A stretch of 64,000 nt of DNA from Rummeliibacillus suwonensis (GCF_007896435.1 NZ_VCBL01000001.1:2877269-2941268), one strand, 5' to 3'. Counted from the first letter of the stretch, positions 52,576-62,639 are shown. Made by a program: numbers and translations. The notes: a model not told the origin generated them from the sequence alone.

Positions 52576-52847
52576 TATTTACTTCCTTCAAAACTTCTTC
52601 TCCCCTTCTTTAACTAATTAAAATAGAATACGACTTTTTGACTACATTATATCTAACATTAGGATATTTCGCTCAATTATTTCTAATTTTCTCTTGGATA
52701 AATAAAAAAGGAGCACCAAATAAACGCGATTACCACGTAAATTCAGTGCCCTAGGTTGTTCTGATTGGCTTATTAAGTTAAGAATATTTTAGCATATTTA
52801 CTATATTTTTTATAATTTTGTTAGTTCATATAACTAAAGGTTTTTAG

Positions 52848-53255
52848 TTAATATTTTTTATTATTGACCATGTAAAGAATTAAATAAACGATGAGCTGAA
52901 TACAAATTAGAATACCAATTATTTCAGCTATATTACTCTCGTTGCCAAATATATAAGCTATGGCTATTATTGCTTCTACGGTTAATCCTAATCCAAATGC
53001 TTCTGCTCGTGACTTAGTTGAAATAAATTGATTTCGTTCGTCCTCATTCTTGATAGCAACTTGTTTTGCATAATCTTTATTATTTTTTATTCTAATTCCT
53101 TGATATAGTCTTACTAATGCTACACCTAAAAAACCGGATCCTAAACTTAGCAACAAATCATTTGATGATCCTTTCATAAAATATATTACTACTACAAGTA
53201 TACCTATTAGAAAAACGATGCTATTCCAAATTAAATTGATCCCTGATTTTTTCAT
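52848..53255 (-). CDS. Small membrane protein paired with an XRE regulator (DUF2178-like)
   Basis: 135 residues with four membrane segments. After segment 2 there is VAIKNEDERNQFISTKSRAE, the cytoplasmic loop typical of DUF2178-like partners of small XRE regulators. It lies 14 bp after the regulator. The pair is widespread in Firmicutes; the role is unproven. Confidence 0.7.
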   Translation of the reverse strand: MKKSGINLIWNSIVFLIGILVVVIYFMKGSSNDLLLSLGSGFLGVALVRLYQGIRIKNNKDYAKQVAIKNEDERNQFISTKSRAEAFGLGLTVEAIIAIAYIFGNESNIAEIIGILICIQLIVYLILYMVNNKKY

Positions 53256-53269
53256 AATTATGTCCCCTT

Positions 53270-53473
53270 TTAATTAGATTCTTCTTCAAAAACAAAGACC
53301 TCTTCGATGGTTTTATTGAATAACTTTGAAATTTGGTACGCTAAAAGAATGGAAGGATTATATTTTCCTCTTTCTAAAGAAATAATTGTTTGCCTAGATA
53401 CTTTAAGTAAATCTGCTAATTCCTTTTGTGTCATACTATGTTTTTTTCTAAGTTGAGATATATTATTTTTCAT
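53270..53473 (-). CDS. Small XRE-family regulator
   Basis: 67 residues, one helix-turn-helix: ISQLRKKHSMTQKELADLLK, VSRQTIISLERGKYNPSILL, AYQISKLFNKTIEEVF. GGAGGTA before the ATG. It probably controls its own pair. The 53474-53728 gap shows a few degenerate pieces and no further gene. Confidence 0.9.
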   Translation of the reverse strand: MKNNISQLRKKHSMTQKELADLLKVSRQTIISLERGKYNPSILLAYQISKLFNKTIEEVFVFEEESN

Positions 53474-53728
53474 TAGGTACCTCCTTCAAAAAGTAAAGTT
53501 AACTTTACATTAATCATACCATTTGTGCTTAGAACGTCAAGTAAACTTTACCTTTTATATACCAAAATCCCTGCTTATAAGTAATCGCCCCAATAGTAGG
53601 ATCACCATTTTGCCAATTAATCACCTATATACCGTATCCAGTTGGAGGAGTATTTACTGGATGAATCTTTTCATTGAAAATTATTTCGGTACCTGGCAAA
53701 AGCACTCTGCAAAAGTGAAATATAAGAG

Positions 53729-53851
53729 ACTAAAAATACGAAAGTTTTAGATAATGGGGATGTTCCTTTTACTGAATTCGATTTTGAAGTAGATGATGTA
53801 TTAAAGGTTGATCAATCAAGTAAGCAAACAAAAAAGCAACTCCAAAGTTAA
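53729..53851 (+). pseudogene. C-terminal remnant on the plus strand
   Basis: TKNTKVLDNGDVPFTEFDFE, VDDVLKVDQSSKQTKKQLQ, stop. Clean codon use but nothing upstream except a GGTACCTGGCAAAAG element at about 53691. Family unknown. Confidence 0.4.
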
Positions 53852-53880
53852 CTTTTCTTGTTAATTTTGGAGTTGCTTTG
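53828..53880. terminator. Bidirectional terminator
   Basis: AAGCAACTCCAAAGTTAAC / GTTAATTTTGGAGTTGCTT, 7-base loop, directly after the dynamin-like gene stop (minus) and over the end of the remnant (plus). Confidence 0.85.
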
Positions 53881-53881
53881 T

Positions 53882-56665
53882 TTATTCTATGTTTGTTTCT
53901 AACGATACAGCTGAATAAGAATGGCCCTCACCTATAGTTAAGATGACTTCACATTGACGTAATCTCAATTCAAAGAGCGTTATCGAATCATGATATACTT
54001 CAGGATTTGATTTCATTTTTTGCAGTGTATCTTGTTTTTCTTGTATTTCTGAATGAGTGTTTTCTACAGCTTGTTCCAACGCGTCAAATGGATTTCTGAA
54101 GAACATATTAAGATCCCGCTCTAGTGCGTTTTCAAATAGCTCAAACTGCAAGAAAAATTTGTTCATAATAGTAGTAGTTACATCAGTATAATCTTCATTT
54201 TCTAAATACTGTTTGTATTTGTTATAAACAAAAGTATTATTTCTAGGAAGAACTCCAAATAATCTACCGGCACTTTTCAGTAAAAATTGTGCTGGTATAA
54301 ATCGGCGTAAAATATTTACCTCTTCCAGTTGTACACTAGTTGTCATTCGATCGGTATCTCTACGCCAGTCATCAAGCACTTTAAAGTCCCCTTCTAACTG
54401 TATTCGATTTTCTCCATATAAATAATTAAGTCCTTCACTGATTTCTTCTAAGTACGATTGACTTTGAAGGAACTCGTTATTAGAAGTTGCAATCCAGTTT
54501 TTCATAGAGCGAGCAAGATTCGGTAACACAGTTTGTTCTAAATATGATTGAACTCTTTCGTTCATCGCTGTATTTAGTTCCATATCAATGTGCCCGAAAT
54601 CACTTTCTTCACTAATTAATTCAGAACAATCCTGCAATAGTTTTGGAATATGTTCTGCAAGATCATTAGCGATAGCGTTTTTCATTGTCCGATATGATTC
54701 TGTAATGATCTGGACTTTTTCATCTTCAAAATCAGTAAGGTTATGAATAAACCCGTTTAATTTAACTAACATATCTTCATTCCAATTAATAGAATCCACC
54801 ATGGTTTTTTCCATCTCGACGCGTTTATCCAAAAGATGCGTAATTGTTTTTCGAATGAAAAACAATAGCTTTTCAGTACGCTTTACATCAATATTTTTGT
54901 GGTTATAGTTAAAATGAATAAACTCAGTTAAATCGTTTAGCTGTAGACTGTTTGTATATAGAGAAGAGTATGGGAAAATTTTCGCTTGCGGGAAATATGT
55001 GTTTATTCTTGCTTGCGTGTCATGTATGACTCTTTCCACCTCTGCTTCACTGTAAATGTTATCAATTTTATTCAATAAGAAATGAATTGGTAGATTTGGT
55101 GTATGTTCTGAAATACTTAATAGAATATCACGTTCTTTGTCAGTAAAAGGTGAATCCGCATTTAATACAAATAATAATTCGTCTACAGAATTTAAATATT
55201 CGAAGGTCTCATCTCTAGTGTCATTGTTCCTATTAAAGCTAGGCGTTACAACGAATGTAAGTTTATTTTTACTTAGATATCTAGATGGTAATTTAAGTTC
55301 AATACATGCCAGATTGCCAGTTGTTTGGCGGTCTAGAGACATCATATTATGGAAATCAGAGAAGTTCTCCGTCGTTGTAATCGCTGAATCTGTTATCGCA
55401 TTAATTTCTGTATGCGTATCATTTTTGAAGACAACTACATTTGAGATTGAGTTTTCTAATATATTTTCTCCCATTATCGAGTTAATAAATGAAGTTTTTC
55501 CGTTTCCTGAAGTTCCAGTAATTAAAAGGCGATTTGTTCTTAAATCTGCAAGCTCGTTAACTAACCATCTAAATCGATGGCCTATTTCTAAATCATTTCT
55601 TTGTGCCCACTTTGTAATAGATTCGAAAAGATGTAAACTATATTCTAAACCGTCTTCGAACTTGGCAGAATATGACATGAGATTTTCTGCATGTTGTACA
55701 TCTGCTGCATCAATTTTGGAAGGGAAAATTTCATCCCATGCTAATACTGCTGCAGATGGAAATACAGAATGAGATGGATTGACTATCTTTAACCAATTTG
55801 TTAAAAGGTTTGGAATAATCTCATGTAATTCTTTCAACATATATTGACCTTGAATTAATTCAAAGTACGTTTCTTCATAAAGATAAGAAATTTCATCCCA
55901 TATATCAGACGATTGTATTTCAATATGTAAGAAAAATTCATCTATTGTTGTAAGCCATTGTAAGTAATTTTGTTCATTTTTATAGCTGTGCCAAAGTGAT
56001 GAAACCATTTGCGTGAATTGTACTTGATCAACATTATTTAATGTAACTAATACAGTATAAAAATAGTCTGGTGAAATATTTTTAGTATATCCTTTATCGA
56101 TATATTCTTTTAGAACCTCGAACCATGAAATAGATTCTGTTCGAATTAACTCATTTACGGCAAGCTCAACGGCACTGTCAAAATCTTGCTGTTCTTCATA
56201 AAAGGCTCGAGCTATTGATGTCACATTTGGATAATCGGGATTTAAAGAAACTGCTTCTTTAATAACAGCGAAAGCTGAATCGAGTTTATTTTGCTCGATA
56301 TAAAGAGAAAGTAATTGCAGTTTAATTTCAATCATTAGTATTTCGTTGTCAGTAGCAATAGAAGTATAAACTTTTTCAGCTGCTGATAATTGGTTAAGTT
56401 CTACGTTAGCATCTGCAATATTCTTTTGTGCCCATGGTGTTAATTCATTATTGACTTTCTCCCATTTAAAAATAGCTGATTCAAAATCTTGATAGTGATA
56501 ATAAAATTCGCCTTGTGCAAAACGAATAGAAGATCCATCGGAAATCTCACTTTTTTCTTCGTTAAAATAAGCTTCTCCAAGTACTTGAAGAGGTGGCTGT
56601 GTTTCATTTTCCATTAGGAATGTTTGATAATATATCTTTTCTATTAGTTGTTTTTCTAAACTCAT
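53882..56665 (-). CDS. TPR-dynamin-like GTPase
   Basis: 927 residues from ATG 56665 (GTGGGGAAAAAT before it). Residues 1-330 are tetratricopeptide-like helices (YHYQDFESAIFKWEKVNNEL, QKNIADANVELNQLSAAEKV). A dynamin-type GTPase follows: P-loop ITGTSGNGKTSFINSIMG near 383, LDRQTTGNLACIELKLPS as the switch region, and NKID near 533. The rest is long helices with a hydrophobic patch (FIPAQFLLKSAGRLFGVLP) that may bind membrane. Bacterial dynamin-like proteins remodel membranes and several defend against phage or membrane-active agents. Single gene; the partner is unknown. Confidence 0.8.
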   Translation of the reverse strand: MSLEKQLIEKIYYQTFLMENETQPPLQVLGEAYFNEEKSEISDGSSIRFAQGEFYYHYQDFESAIFKWEKVNNELTPWAQKNIADANVELNQLSAAEKVYTSIATDNEILMIEIKLQLLSLYIEQNKLDSAFAVIKEAVSLNPDYPNVTSIARAFYEEQQDFDSAVELAVNELIRTESISWFEVLKEYIDKGYTKNISPDYFYTVLVTLNNVDQVQFTQMVSSLWHSYKNEQNYLQWLTTIDEFFLHIEIQSSDIWDEISYLYEETYFELIQGQYMLKELHEIIPNLLTNWLKIVNPSHSVFPSAAVLAWDEIFPSKIDAADVQHAENLMSYSAKFEDGLEYSLHLFESITKWAQRNDLEIGHRFRWLVNELADLRTNRLLITGTSGNGKTSFINSIMGENILENSISNVVVFKNDTHTEINAITDSAITTTENFSDFHNMMSLDRQTTGNLACIELKLPSRYLSKNKLTFVVTPSFNRNNDTRDETFEYLNSVDELLFVLNADSPFTDKERDILLSISEHTPNLPIHFLLNKIDNIYSEAEVERVIHDTQARINTYFPQAKIFPYSSLYTNSLQLNDLTEFIHFNYNHKNIDVKRTEKLLFFIRKTITHLLDKRVEMEKTMVDSINWNEDMLVKLNGFIHNLTDFEDEKVQIITESYRTMKNAIANDLAEHIPKLLQDCSELISEESDFGHIDMELNTAMNERVQSYLEQTVLPNLARSMKNWIATSNNEFLQSQSYLEEISEGLNYLYGENRIQLEGDFKVLDDWRRDTDRMTTSVQLEEVNILRRFIPAQFLLKSAGRLFGVLPRNNTFVYNKYKQYLENEDYTDVTTTIMNKFFLQFELFENALERDLNMFFRNPFDALEQAVENTHSEIQEKQDTLQKMKSNPEVYHDSITLFELRLRQCEVILTIGEGHSYSAVSLETNIE

Positions 56666-57031
56666 ATTTTTCCCCACTATATCTTGAATTATACATTTTT
56701 CTCCATGTATCAACATTTTTTATATTATATTTTTAGTTTAACTAATAATTTTTTGAGGGAAATTTCATTTTTCTTTCATTTTTTAAGTAAGATTGGATTC
56801 TAATGAAAAAAGTTTCAGTTTATTTTCAATTTCCTTTCATTTGTAAAATAGCATTAGATGGTCCTAATAACTTGATACGAATATAATATTTCACATGAAG
56901 TTGTAACATTCCGTGTAGGGTTCCTTTTTATTGAATATGTTATATTTGCTCGTTGTAGAGAGAGTACATAAAAATTTCATAGTATAATATATTTGCTATT
57001 ACTAGATAATTTTAAAAAAAGAGGAAATTTT

Positions 57032-57202
57032 ATGGTTGAAGTTTGGGTGAATAAACCTGATGATACATATAAATTAAAAACGCTAAAAGAATCCGATATT
57101 AAAAGGGCTGAAAAATTTTTTGGCATTGGCTTACCGAAAGACTATAGAGCGCTAGACTCGGTATTTTTTTCTGATACTTTCGTTCGAATAATGCTCATAT
57201 AA
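57032..57202 (+). pseudogene. SUKH-like gene cut off by a palindromic element
   Basis: ATG 57032 behind AGAGGAAAT. MVEVWVNKPDDTYKLKTLKE and SDIKRAEKFFGIGLPKDYRA look like the start of a SMI1/KNR4 (SUKH) protein, which normally has 130-160 residues. At about codon 50 the sequence enters the element at 57199-57281 and stops. A promoter -10 (TATAAT) is at about 56982. The 56666-56980 gap is A/T-rich without a gene. Confidence 0.55.
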
Positions 57203-57281
57203 ATAAAAGTGCCAGGTACCCACACAATTGAAGTCTCAATTATTAAACTAGAATTGTTTCAATACCTAACACTTTTATCTA
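57199..57281. mobile_element. About 80-bp palindromic mini-element
   Basis: Left TAAAAGTGCCAGGTACC, right (complement) TAAAAGTGTTAGGTATT: imperfect inverted ends, with CAATTGAAGTCTCAATTATT between. The GTGCCAGGTACC or GTACCTGGCA motif recurs near 22030, 39228, 53691 and 58203. It breaks the SUKH-like gene at 57032. Confidence 0.65.
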
Positions 57282-57357
57282 CCCTAGAACTTCACCTGCT
57301 ATTTTTAAGCACGAAAAAAGACACCTTCATTTCAAAGTGCCTAAATAGCTGTTACCA

Positions 57358-57691
57358 TTAATATTTTGTTTTTTCGTTTAACTCATGCTCTAAATCTCGA
57401 CCACCATACATGACACGAATCACATTAACTAGATTTTGCTGGAATATTGACTATAAAGCAAGCCAAATAATGATCAACTGGCATAAATCTTAGTCCGCGA
57501 GATGTCCATGGTTCCTTTTGACATTGAGGGAAGCGTTCTGGAAATTCCTCTAGACTCAATATTCCTTTTTCAAGTCGATCAAGTTGACCCGCGGCATTGC
57601 CAGGAGACTTTAATTCAAAAGCAATATATTCGAAAATCCCCCGTAAATCGTTATCCGTTTGTTCGGTTACTTTTACTTCAAAACTCATCAA
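57358..57691 (-). pseudogene. RelE/ParE-family toxin with a frameshift
   Basis: FEVKVTEQTDNDLRGIFEYI ... EPWTSRGLRFMPVDHYLACF as in ParE-type toxins, then the frame ends at 57425. In the next frame QQNLVNVIRVMYGGRDLEHE continues to a stop at 57358 and completes the usual Y-G-G-R-D end. So a one-base change removes the last 25 residues, which include active-site parts. Overlaps the antitoxin by four bases. Confidence 0.8.
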
Positions 57692-57990
57692 CGATAGTCC
57701 TTGCGAATGTCAGCAAACGCAGCTTTTGCACTCTCGGTTTTTCCTTCCAACATATCCACATAGCCTTTTTCAAGTTCTCTATTCATTTCTTCTTCAGTTA
57801 AAGAGGAAGCGTCTAAAGCTTTTAGTGCTGGCATTTTCAAATCAAACGGAATACCTCTTTGAAGAATAATTTGTTTATAAAACATATTGATGGCATTAGA
57901 TGCTGATATACCAAGTGCGTTAAGGATATTCTCTGCCTGTTCTTTTACATCAGGTTCAATTCGAGCATAAAGATTTGCAGTTTTTGCCAT
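57688..57990 (-). CDS. RelB/DinJ-family antitoxin
   Basis: 100 residues: AKTANLYARIEPDVKEQAEN, ILNALGISASNAINMFYKQI, QRGIPFDLKMPALKALDASS. Clear relative of the antitoxin at 51491. AAGGAG precedes the ATG. It may be kept as a repressor or to block the toxin at 51168. Confidence 0.9.
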   Translation of the reverse strand: MAKTANLYARIEPDVKEQAENILNALGISASNAINMFYKQIILQRGIPFDLKMPALKALDASSLTEEEMNRELEKGYVDMLEGKTESAKAAFADIRKDYR

Positions 57991-58071
57991 AATTTTGTGC
58001 TCCTTTCAAAAATTATCTAATTACATTATACATATTTGTAAGCACATCAGCAATACAATTACCTTTTAGAA

Positions 58072-58165
58072 TCATATATCTCTCGGCAACACTTCATCCA
58101 AAAATCGCTCAACCTTAGACTTAGCTGGTCCATTATATTGCTTAAGACATTCCCGCAAATCTAAT
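58072..58165 (-). pseudogene. C-terminal remnant
   Basis: RECLKQYNGPAKSKVERFLD, EVLPRDI, stop, without a start. The gap 57991-58384 also holds a GGTATCTGGCA element (58203) and an AGCGATAA/GAGCAATAA repetitive stretch (58225-58290). Family not recognised. Confidence 0.35.
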
Positions 58166-58384
58166 TAATTGCTAGTAGCTTTTACAGCTAAAATACAATT
58201 GTTTCGGTATCTGGCAACATCCCCAAATTTATTGCTCGTTTTTCAAGCGATAAAATGAGCAATAACGAAAAATATAAGCGATAAATTAAATCACAATTGG
58301 ATTTTCTGGTACTCTAACTTGTTCCAATGCTTTAGTGTGCCAGCTATAGAGTGAAATTCCATGAGTAGGGGTTTTCTCCATCAC

Positions 58385-58946
58385 CTACTGATACCATATA
58401 CGATTTACGTTATTAATAAAATAAATTGAATCGCCTAGAATATTAATTATCGAAGGGTTCATTTTGGATATTTTCTTTTTTGAAGTTCCATTAATTTTTG
58501 TTTTATAAAAACCTTTATCATGTCTAGAGTAATAAATCCAGCCATTATTGACATTATAAGCTAAAACATTAGAAATAATCTTTTTATTTTTTGTTCCATT
58601 AGTTTTTACTTTACATACTGTACTACTAGATGTTTTGTAATATATCCAGCCATTTGATATTTGACATGATTGAAGATTTTTGGCTTTCTTAATGCATTTA
58701 TTTCCTTTGCCATTAGTTTTCACCTTACAAATTCCTTTATTTAAACCTATATAATAGATCCATTCTCCTGATGTACAAAAAGGATCTAACCATTCTAGTT
58801 ATACCAACTTTATTTTTTGTACCATCAGTTTTGATCTTATATAGCATCATTACAGTTATAATAAATCCATCCGTTATATAGCTTTTCTTTGCATCAAAAA
58901 AGCCCACAAAATTAACTTGAAGGCTTAGTAATTTATTCAATAACAT
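58385..58946 (-). pseudogene. Broken DUF5050-type repeat protein
   Basis: Units of about 40 residues with NGWIYYKTSSSTVCKVKTNG, NGWIYYSRHDKGFYKTKING and LYKIKTDGT, the DUF5050 (low-density-lipoprotein-receptor-like propeller) pattern. At least two frame changes (about 58740 and 58800) and an altered first unit (ITDGFIITVMMLYKIK). It overlaps the end of the EcsC gene. Probably the dead C-terminal half of a former larger protein. Confidence 0.7.
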
Positions 58947-59685
58947 CTAATTCATCTTTATTGATTATTGTTCCATCACCAATATCAATTCCAACTTCTG
59001 TAAAAGTTTTCTTTGCCAATTTAGCAATAGTTCTTGTCGTAACAGTATCGAATGTTCCACCAACAATGGCTCCAGCAAATGGGACAGCTTTCCCCAAGTT
59101 AATAGCTCCCTTGGTTCCAAACTTAGTAACTAGTCTAAACCCAACAGCCTGGTTAATTTTAGTTAGTGTTTTTCCAGGAACTTTCTTCACAACGCCCAAC
59201 AACATTTTATTTCCAATAACAATACCGGTCTTTTTCATGATATCTGAAACTGAACTTCCTGCGAGTGTAGCGTAGACAAATGTTTGAACTTGATCGCTTT
59301 TTAAATCATATCCTCTAATCAAAGCAATAGCTGCAATCATACGCATTTGAAATAATATTACTGTTGTTACATTTGCCGGTATGGAGACTGGCATAGTGAT
59401 GACACCACCAAAACCAGTTATAAATCCAGAAGTTGCTGCTTTGGTTATTTGAAAGTTAATCAGTTTATTGATTGCAGTCTCTTTGTCATACTTTGAAAGA
59501 TAATCTTCGACTAATTCTTGAATATTTTTTTGACCCGGCAAACCAGTTAGAGTTTTTTCATATGCCCAGTCCAAAGTTTGCAACATTTTTTCTTGCGTAA
59601 TGTTTACTGCATTATCTAAATTACTTTTAAGTTTATCACTGATATTATTCGCTATTTTTCCCACACCATCAAATAGATTAGCCAT
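58933..59685 (-). CDS. EcsC-family protein
   Basis: 250 residues. LDWAYEKTLTGLPGQKNIQE, FQITKAATSGFITGFGGVIT with MPVSIPANVTTVILFQMRMI AAIALIRGYD (read in halves), AGSSVSDIMKKTGI and NLGKAVPFAGAIVGGTFDTV match the EcsC domain (PF12787). Two hydrophobic hairpins suggest membrane attachment. GAGGGCGATAGC before the ATG. Role unknown in the family; related to ABC-transporter-linked EcsC of B. subtilis only by domain. Confidence 0.8.
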   Translation of the reverse strand: MANLFDGVGKIANNISDKLKSNLDNAVNITQEKMLQTLDWAYEKTLTGLPGQKNIQELVEDYLSKYDKETAINKLINFQITKAATSGFITGFGGVITMPVSIPANVTTVILFQMRMIAAIALIRGYDLKSDQVQTFVYATLAGSSVSDIMKKTGIVIGNKMLLGVVKKVPGKTLTKINQAVGFRLVTKFGTKGAINLGKAVPFAGAIVGGTFDTVTTRTIAKLAKKTFTEVGIDIGDGTIINKDELDVIE

Positions 59686-59830
59686 GCTATCGCCCTCGTC
59701 TAAATATTTGTTGTTAATAATTATACATCATAATTTATGGAATATAAGAAATCACCCTTGAAAATTGAATCTCCCCATATTTCTCTTTCGATTAATGTTG
59801 TCGCGATGAGTTCAATTGGCATTTCATTTA

Positions 59831-60250
59831 CTAAAATCCTGGCATGGCATATTTATAGCCAGCAAAAGTTCCATTTAGCGGCATGATTATATCTTCATCA
59901 ATAATTGCCTGTTCAATATTAGAAAAAGTAAAGGCTGTATGAGCCTCATTTTGAATCCGTTTGTCCAAAGAGGAATTTGGACTAGAAGCATAAAATTGAA
60001 TCGGCAAAGAAAAACCATTAATATGTCCAGTGTACATATCAAACATTTGAGCGTAGCGTATTTTCAGATTATCTCTTATTTTTTCAAGTGTAGCACTGGC
60101 TTGCCAATGTGATGTGATATTTTTCACTACATTTTGAAGCGCCTAGACCACATTGCCAATAAGCAAATCGATATTTATATTAGCATTACCTAATCCTTCC
60201 ATCAAGTTTGAAATGGACAACTGCATATCTTGAATAAACCCACTAATCAT
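59831..60250 (-). pseudogene. 140-codon gene with an in-frame stop
   Basis: ATG 60250 starts MISGFIQDMQLSISNLMEGL with NANINIDLLIGNVV, then TAG at about 60145, then ALQNVVKNITSHWQASATLE and RDNLKIRYAQMFDMYTGHIN in the same frame to the end (TFAGYKYAMPGF). TGG or CAG to TAG would explain it. The GTG at 60127 could restart a 98-residue product. Family unknown. Confidence 0.45.
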
Positions 60251-60455
60251 TTCAGTTCATCTTTTAAAAATTGTTACTCTGATTTTGTTTTAATCTTTTT
60301 TCCTACATGATAAGTTTAATAGAATCATAACACCTAAATTTCTGACCTACATCTCTATTCTAAAATAAATACAACCCTTGAATATGCCATCAATAGGTCG
60401 TTTTCAATGGATTTATATTAACATCAACCATACGACCAATAGTTTGTACCTTAAT

Positions 60456-62435
60456 TTATTTAACCTCTACCTCTACATGCCATTGCTCAAGCGAATAACC
60501 CGCTTCATTAAATGATTTTATGCAAAATGCATTGATTGATTTTGCACTTAAATTCATCTCAACATAATGACCATTTTCAAGTTGCTTTGGAGAACGCATA
60601 TTATTTGTTTTTTCGACCGATAACATGGATGAATGGGTTTTCAATAATTTTGAATAGTACTTTTGATTCTTTTTATATAAGTACATAAGTGAATACTCCA
60701 GTACCTCTCGCCAGGTTTTTACTTTAAAATGTTGATTATTTATGGATAATAAGCGTGGTGAACTTCCTGTTACGTCATTATTAACAATGTTATCTAATCC
60801 AAAATACGGCCATACTTTTAAGAAATGTTTCGTCATTTTTAATGTTCTATTTCGAATGGCCTGTTCATTCCACTTGTCATTTTGAGCAATTTGTTTATTT
60901 AACTCAATATTACTTTTTTCATAGTATTTCTTTTTAGTTAAGAATGGCTCATTAGAAAGTTGACTATTATAAGATGTTAGTGTGAGATTACCAATTACAT
61001 GCAATAGAGTTTCATGTGTTTGTTCAGCATTTGCTCCTAATTCATCACGCCAATAATCATTTAACGTTTGAGGCATAATATGTTCAATAGTTGTATCTTC
61101 CAAATTGACTTTTTCCTTATGTCCAAAGCCTTCTTCTAAAACGGATAAAATAAATTTACATTTATCCCGTTTATCTCCTTGTCCGTATAAAGCTATCTTA
61201 GCCAAATCCTGTTCTACTTCTGAATCTTTTGGATAACCACGCACTTGTAAGAACATTTTTAGTTGTTTAATTGATTCTTCTGCATTATATGATTTGAGCT
61301 GATTATACAAAGATCCAAAGAGTTTATTTAACGATTTTGAATCAATAGAACATACAAAACGGCGAACTAGAAAATTATCAATAATTGCTAATATCGAACA
61401 AAACTGATCAACGGAATACTTTCCACGATCATAATCATTATAAATATATAGTAAAAATGGATAGGCTGTAGTTGCTTCAATTTTTAAAATACGTTCTAGA
61501 TACGTTCGTATACTAATATGTGATTCTTTTTGGGGGTGTAATAATTTATCATAATAACTTGCAAAAATAGAGAGCTTTTTTAAATATTCTACGACATCCA
61601 ATTTATCAGCTTGTTCTTTTAACTTCACATAAACATCTTTTTTCTTAACATTTAAATTGATACCTATTAAATAATGTCTAATAAATTCTGTTAAATGCCC
61701 TTGAAGATTATTTTGCATTGGGAGCCAATAACCTTTATACATTTCTTCTTGTTCATCAGGATGTATTCTCATGAATAAATAATTTCGAATTAAGTCTGCC
61801 TCTGTTAAAGGCTGTCCTTTTGCATTTAAGCTCTCAAATACTAGGTAGGGGTTATCATCTGTCGATAAAACAATACTTACAATGGATAGACTATGTAAAA
61901 CTACATTCTTAAATTTTTCAAGTTCAATTTGAGTCTTAGATAGTTGCTTTATAAAGAAGTCATATGCCTTCACAAGATTAAAATCAGCAAATTCTTGCAA
62001 ATTTTCATTTTTGATAATTTTTTTAAAAACCTCTTTATCCACTTGAGTAGGAAGTAGCTTAAAAAATTCTTCTCCTTTTTTAAATCTATTCACCAACATT
62101 GTTTCGTGTATTTCGCTAGATAACTCATCGTTCCCATGTTCTTTTGCTCTATCGCGTAAAGCGGACATCAAAATAAGTAGAGTGGTCAGACGCTGTTGAC
62201 CATCAATAGTCAAAAACTGTTGCACCCCCGTTGGATTGGCATTTACAGGAATTGATACGATGGAACCAATGAAATGATTTTCGTAATCATTATCGTCTAC
62301 TAACTCCATTAAATCCTCCCATAAAGTTTGCCACTGCTTGAGCTCCCAACTATATGTCCTCTGAAACATTGGTATAATATATTGTTTAGAACCTTCTATT
62401 ATCTCTTGTAAGTTTGTTTCATTTGCTTTCACCAA
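60456..62435 (-). CDS. DUF262/DUF1524 GmrSD-type protein, defence candidate
   Basis: 659 residues. DUF262 at the N-terminus: YIIPMFQRTYSWELKQWQTL, FIGSIVSIP, LTIDGQQRLTTLLILMSALR (the D-G-Q-Q-R nucleotide-binding motif). DUF1524 near 450-510: TTIEHIMPQTLNDYW and HVIGNLTLTSYNSQLSN, an HNH-like H...N...N set. The pair is that of GmrSD type IV restriction enzymes, which cut modified phage DNA, and of SspE-like effectors. An extra C-terminal 120 residues are of unknown fold. Start TTG 62435 or GTG 62432 behind AGGGGA. Single gene. Confidence 0.85.
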   Translation of the reverse strand: MVKANETNLQEIIEGSKQYIIPMFQRTYSWELKQWQTLWEDLMELVDDNDYENHFIGSIVSIPVNANPTGVQQFLTIDGQQRLTTLLILMSALRDRAKEHGNDELSSEIHETMLVNRFKKGEEFFKLLPTQVDKEVFKKIIKNENLQEFADFNLVKAYDFFIKQLSKTQIELEKFKNVVLHSLSIVSIVLSTDDNPYLVFESLNAKGQPLTEADLIRNYLFMRIHPDEQEEMYKGYWLPMQNNLQGHLTEFIRHYLIGINLNVKKKDVYVKLKEQADKLDVVEYLKKLSIFASYYDKLLHPQKESHISIRTYLERILKIEATTAYPFLLYIYNDYDRGKYSVDQFCSILAIIDNFLVRRFVCSIDSKSLNKLFGSLYNQLKSYNAEESIKQLKMFLQVRGYPKDSEVEQDLAKIALYGQGDKRDKCKFILSVLEEGFGHKEKVNLEDTTIEHIMPQTLNDYWRDELGANAEQTHETLLHVIGNLTLTSYNSQLSNEPFLTKKKYYEKSNIELNKQIAQNDKWNEQAIRNRTLKMTKHFLKVWPYFGLDNIVNNDVTGSSPRLLSINNQHFKVKTWREVLEYSLMYLYKKNQKYYSKLLKTHSSMLSVEKTNNMRSPKQLENGHYVEMNLSAKSINAFCIKSFNEAGYSLEQWHVEVEVK

Positions 62436-62639
62436 ATAATTCCCCTTTTTTTAACACGTATTTCTAATCAGCAATAACCACCAATTTAAAATTGATGTAG
62501 TTAGTTGCACTAGTTATATTGGAATCCTTACTCTGACTTCAACTTGTAATTACTAAATCCTATCTATATCGTTCGTGAGTACCTGCTTTTTTATCCCGAT
62601 AATCATTATATTAACAGGTATTAACTTTTCTAACTCAGC

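Noticed and set aside
55137-55772. 211-codon plus ORF
   Set aside because: Antisense shadow of the dynamin-like GTPase domain.
53882-56716. Dynamin-like protein starting 17 residues earlier
   Set aside because: No ribosome site before 56716; GTGGGG lies before ATG 56665.
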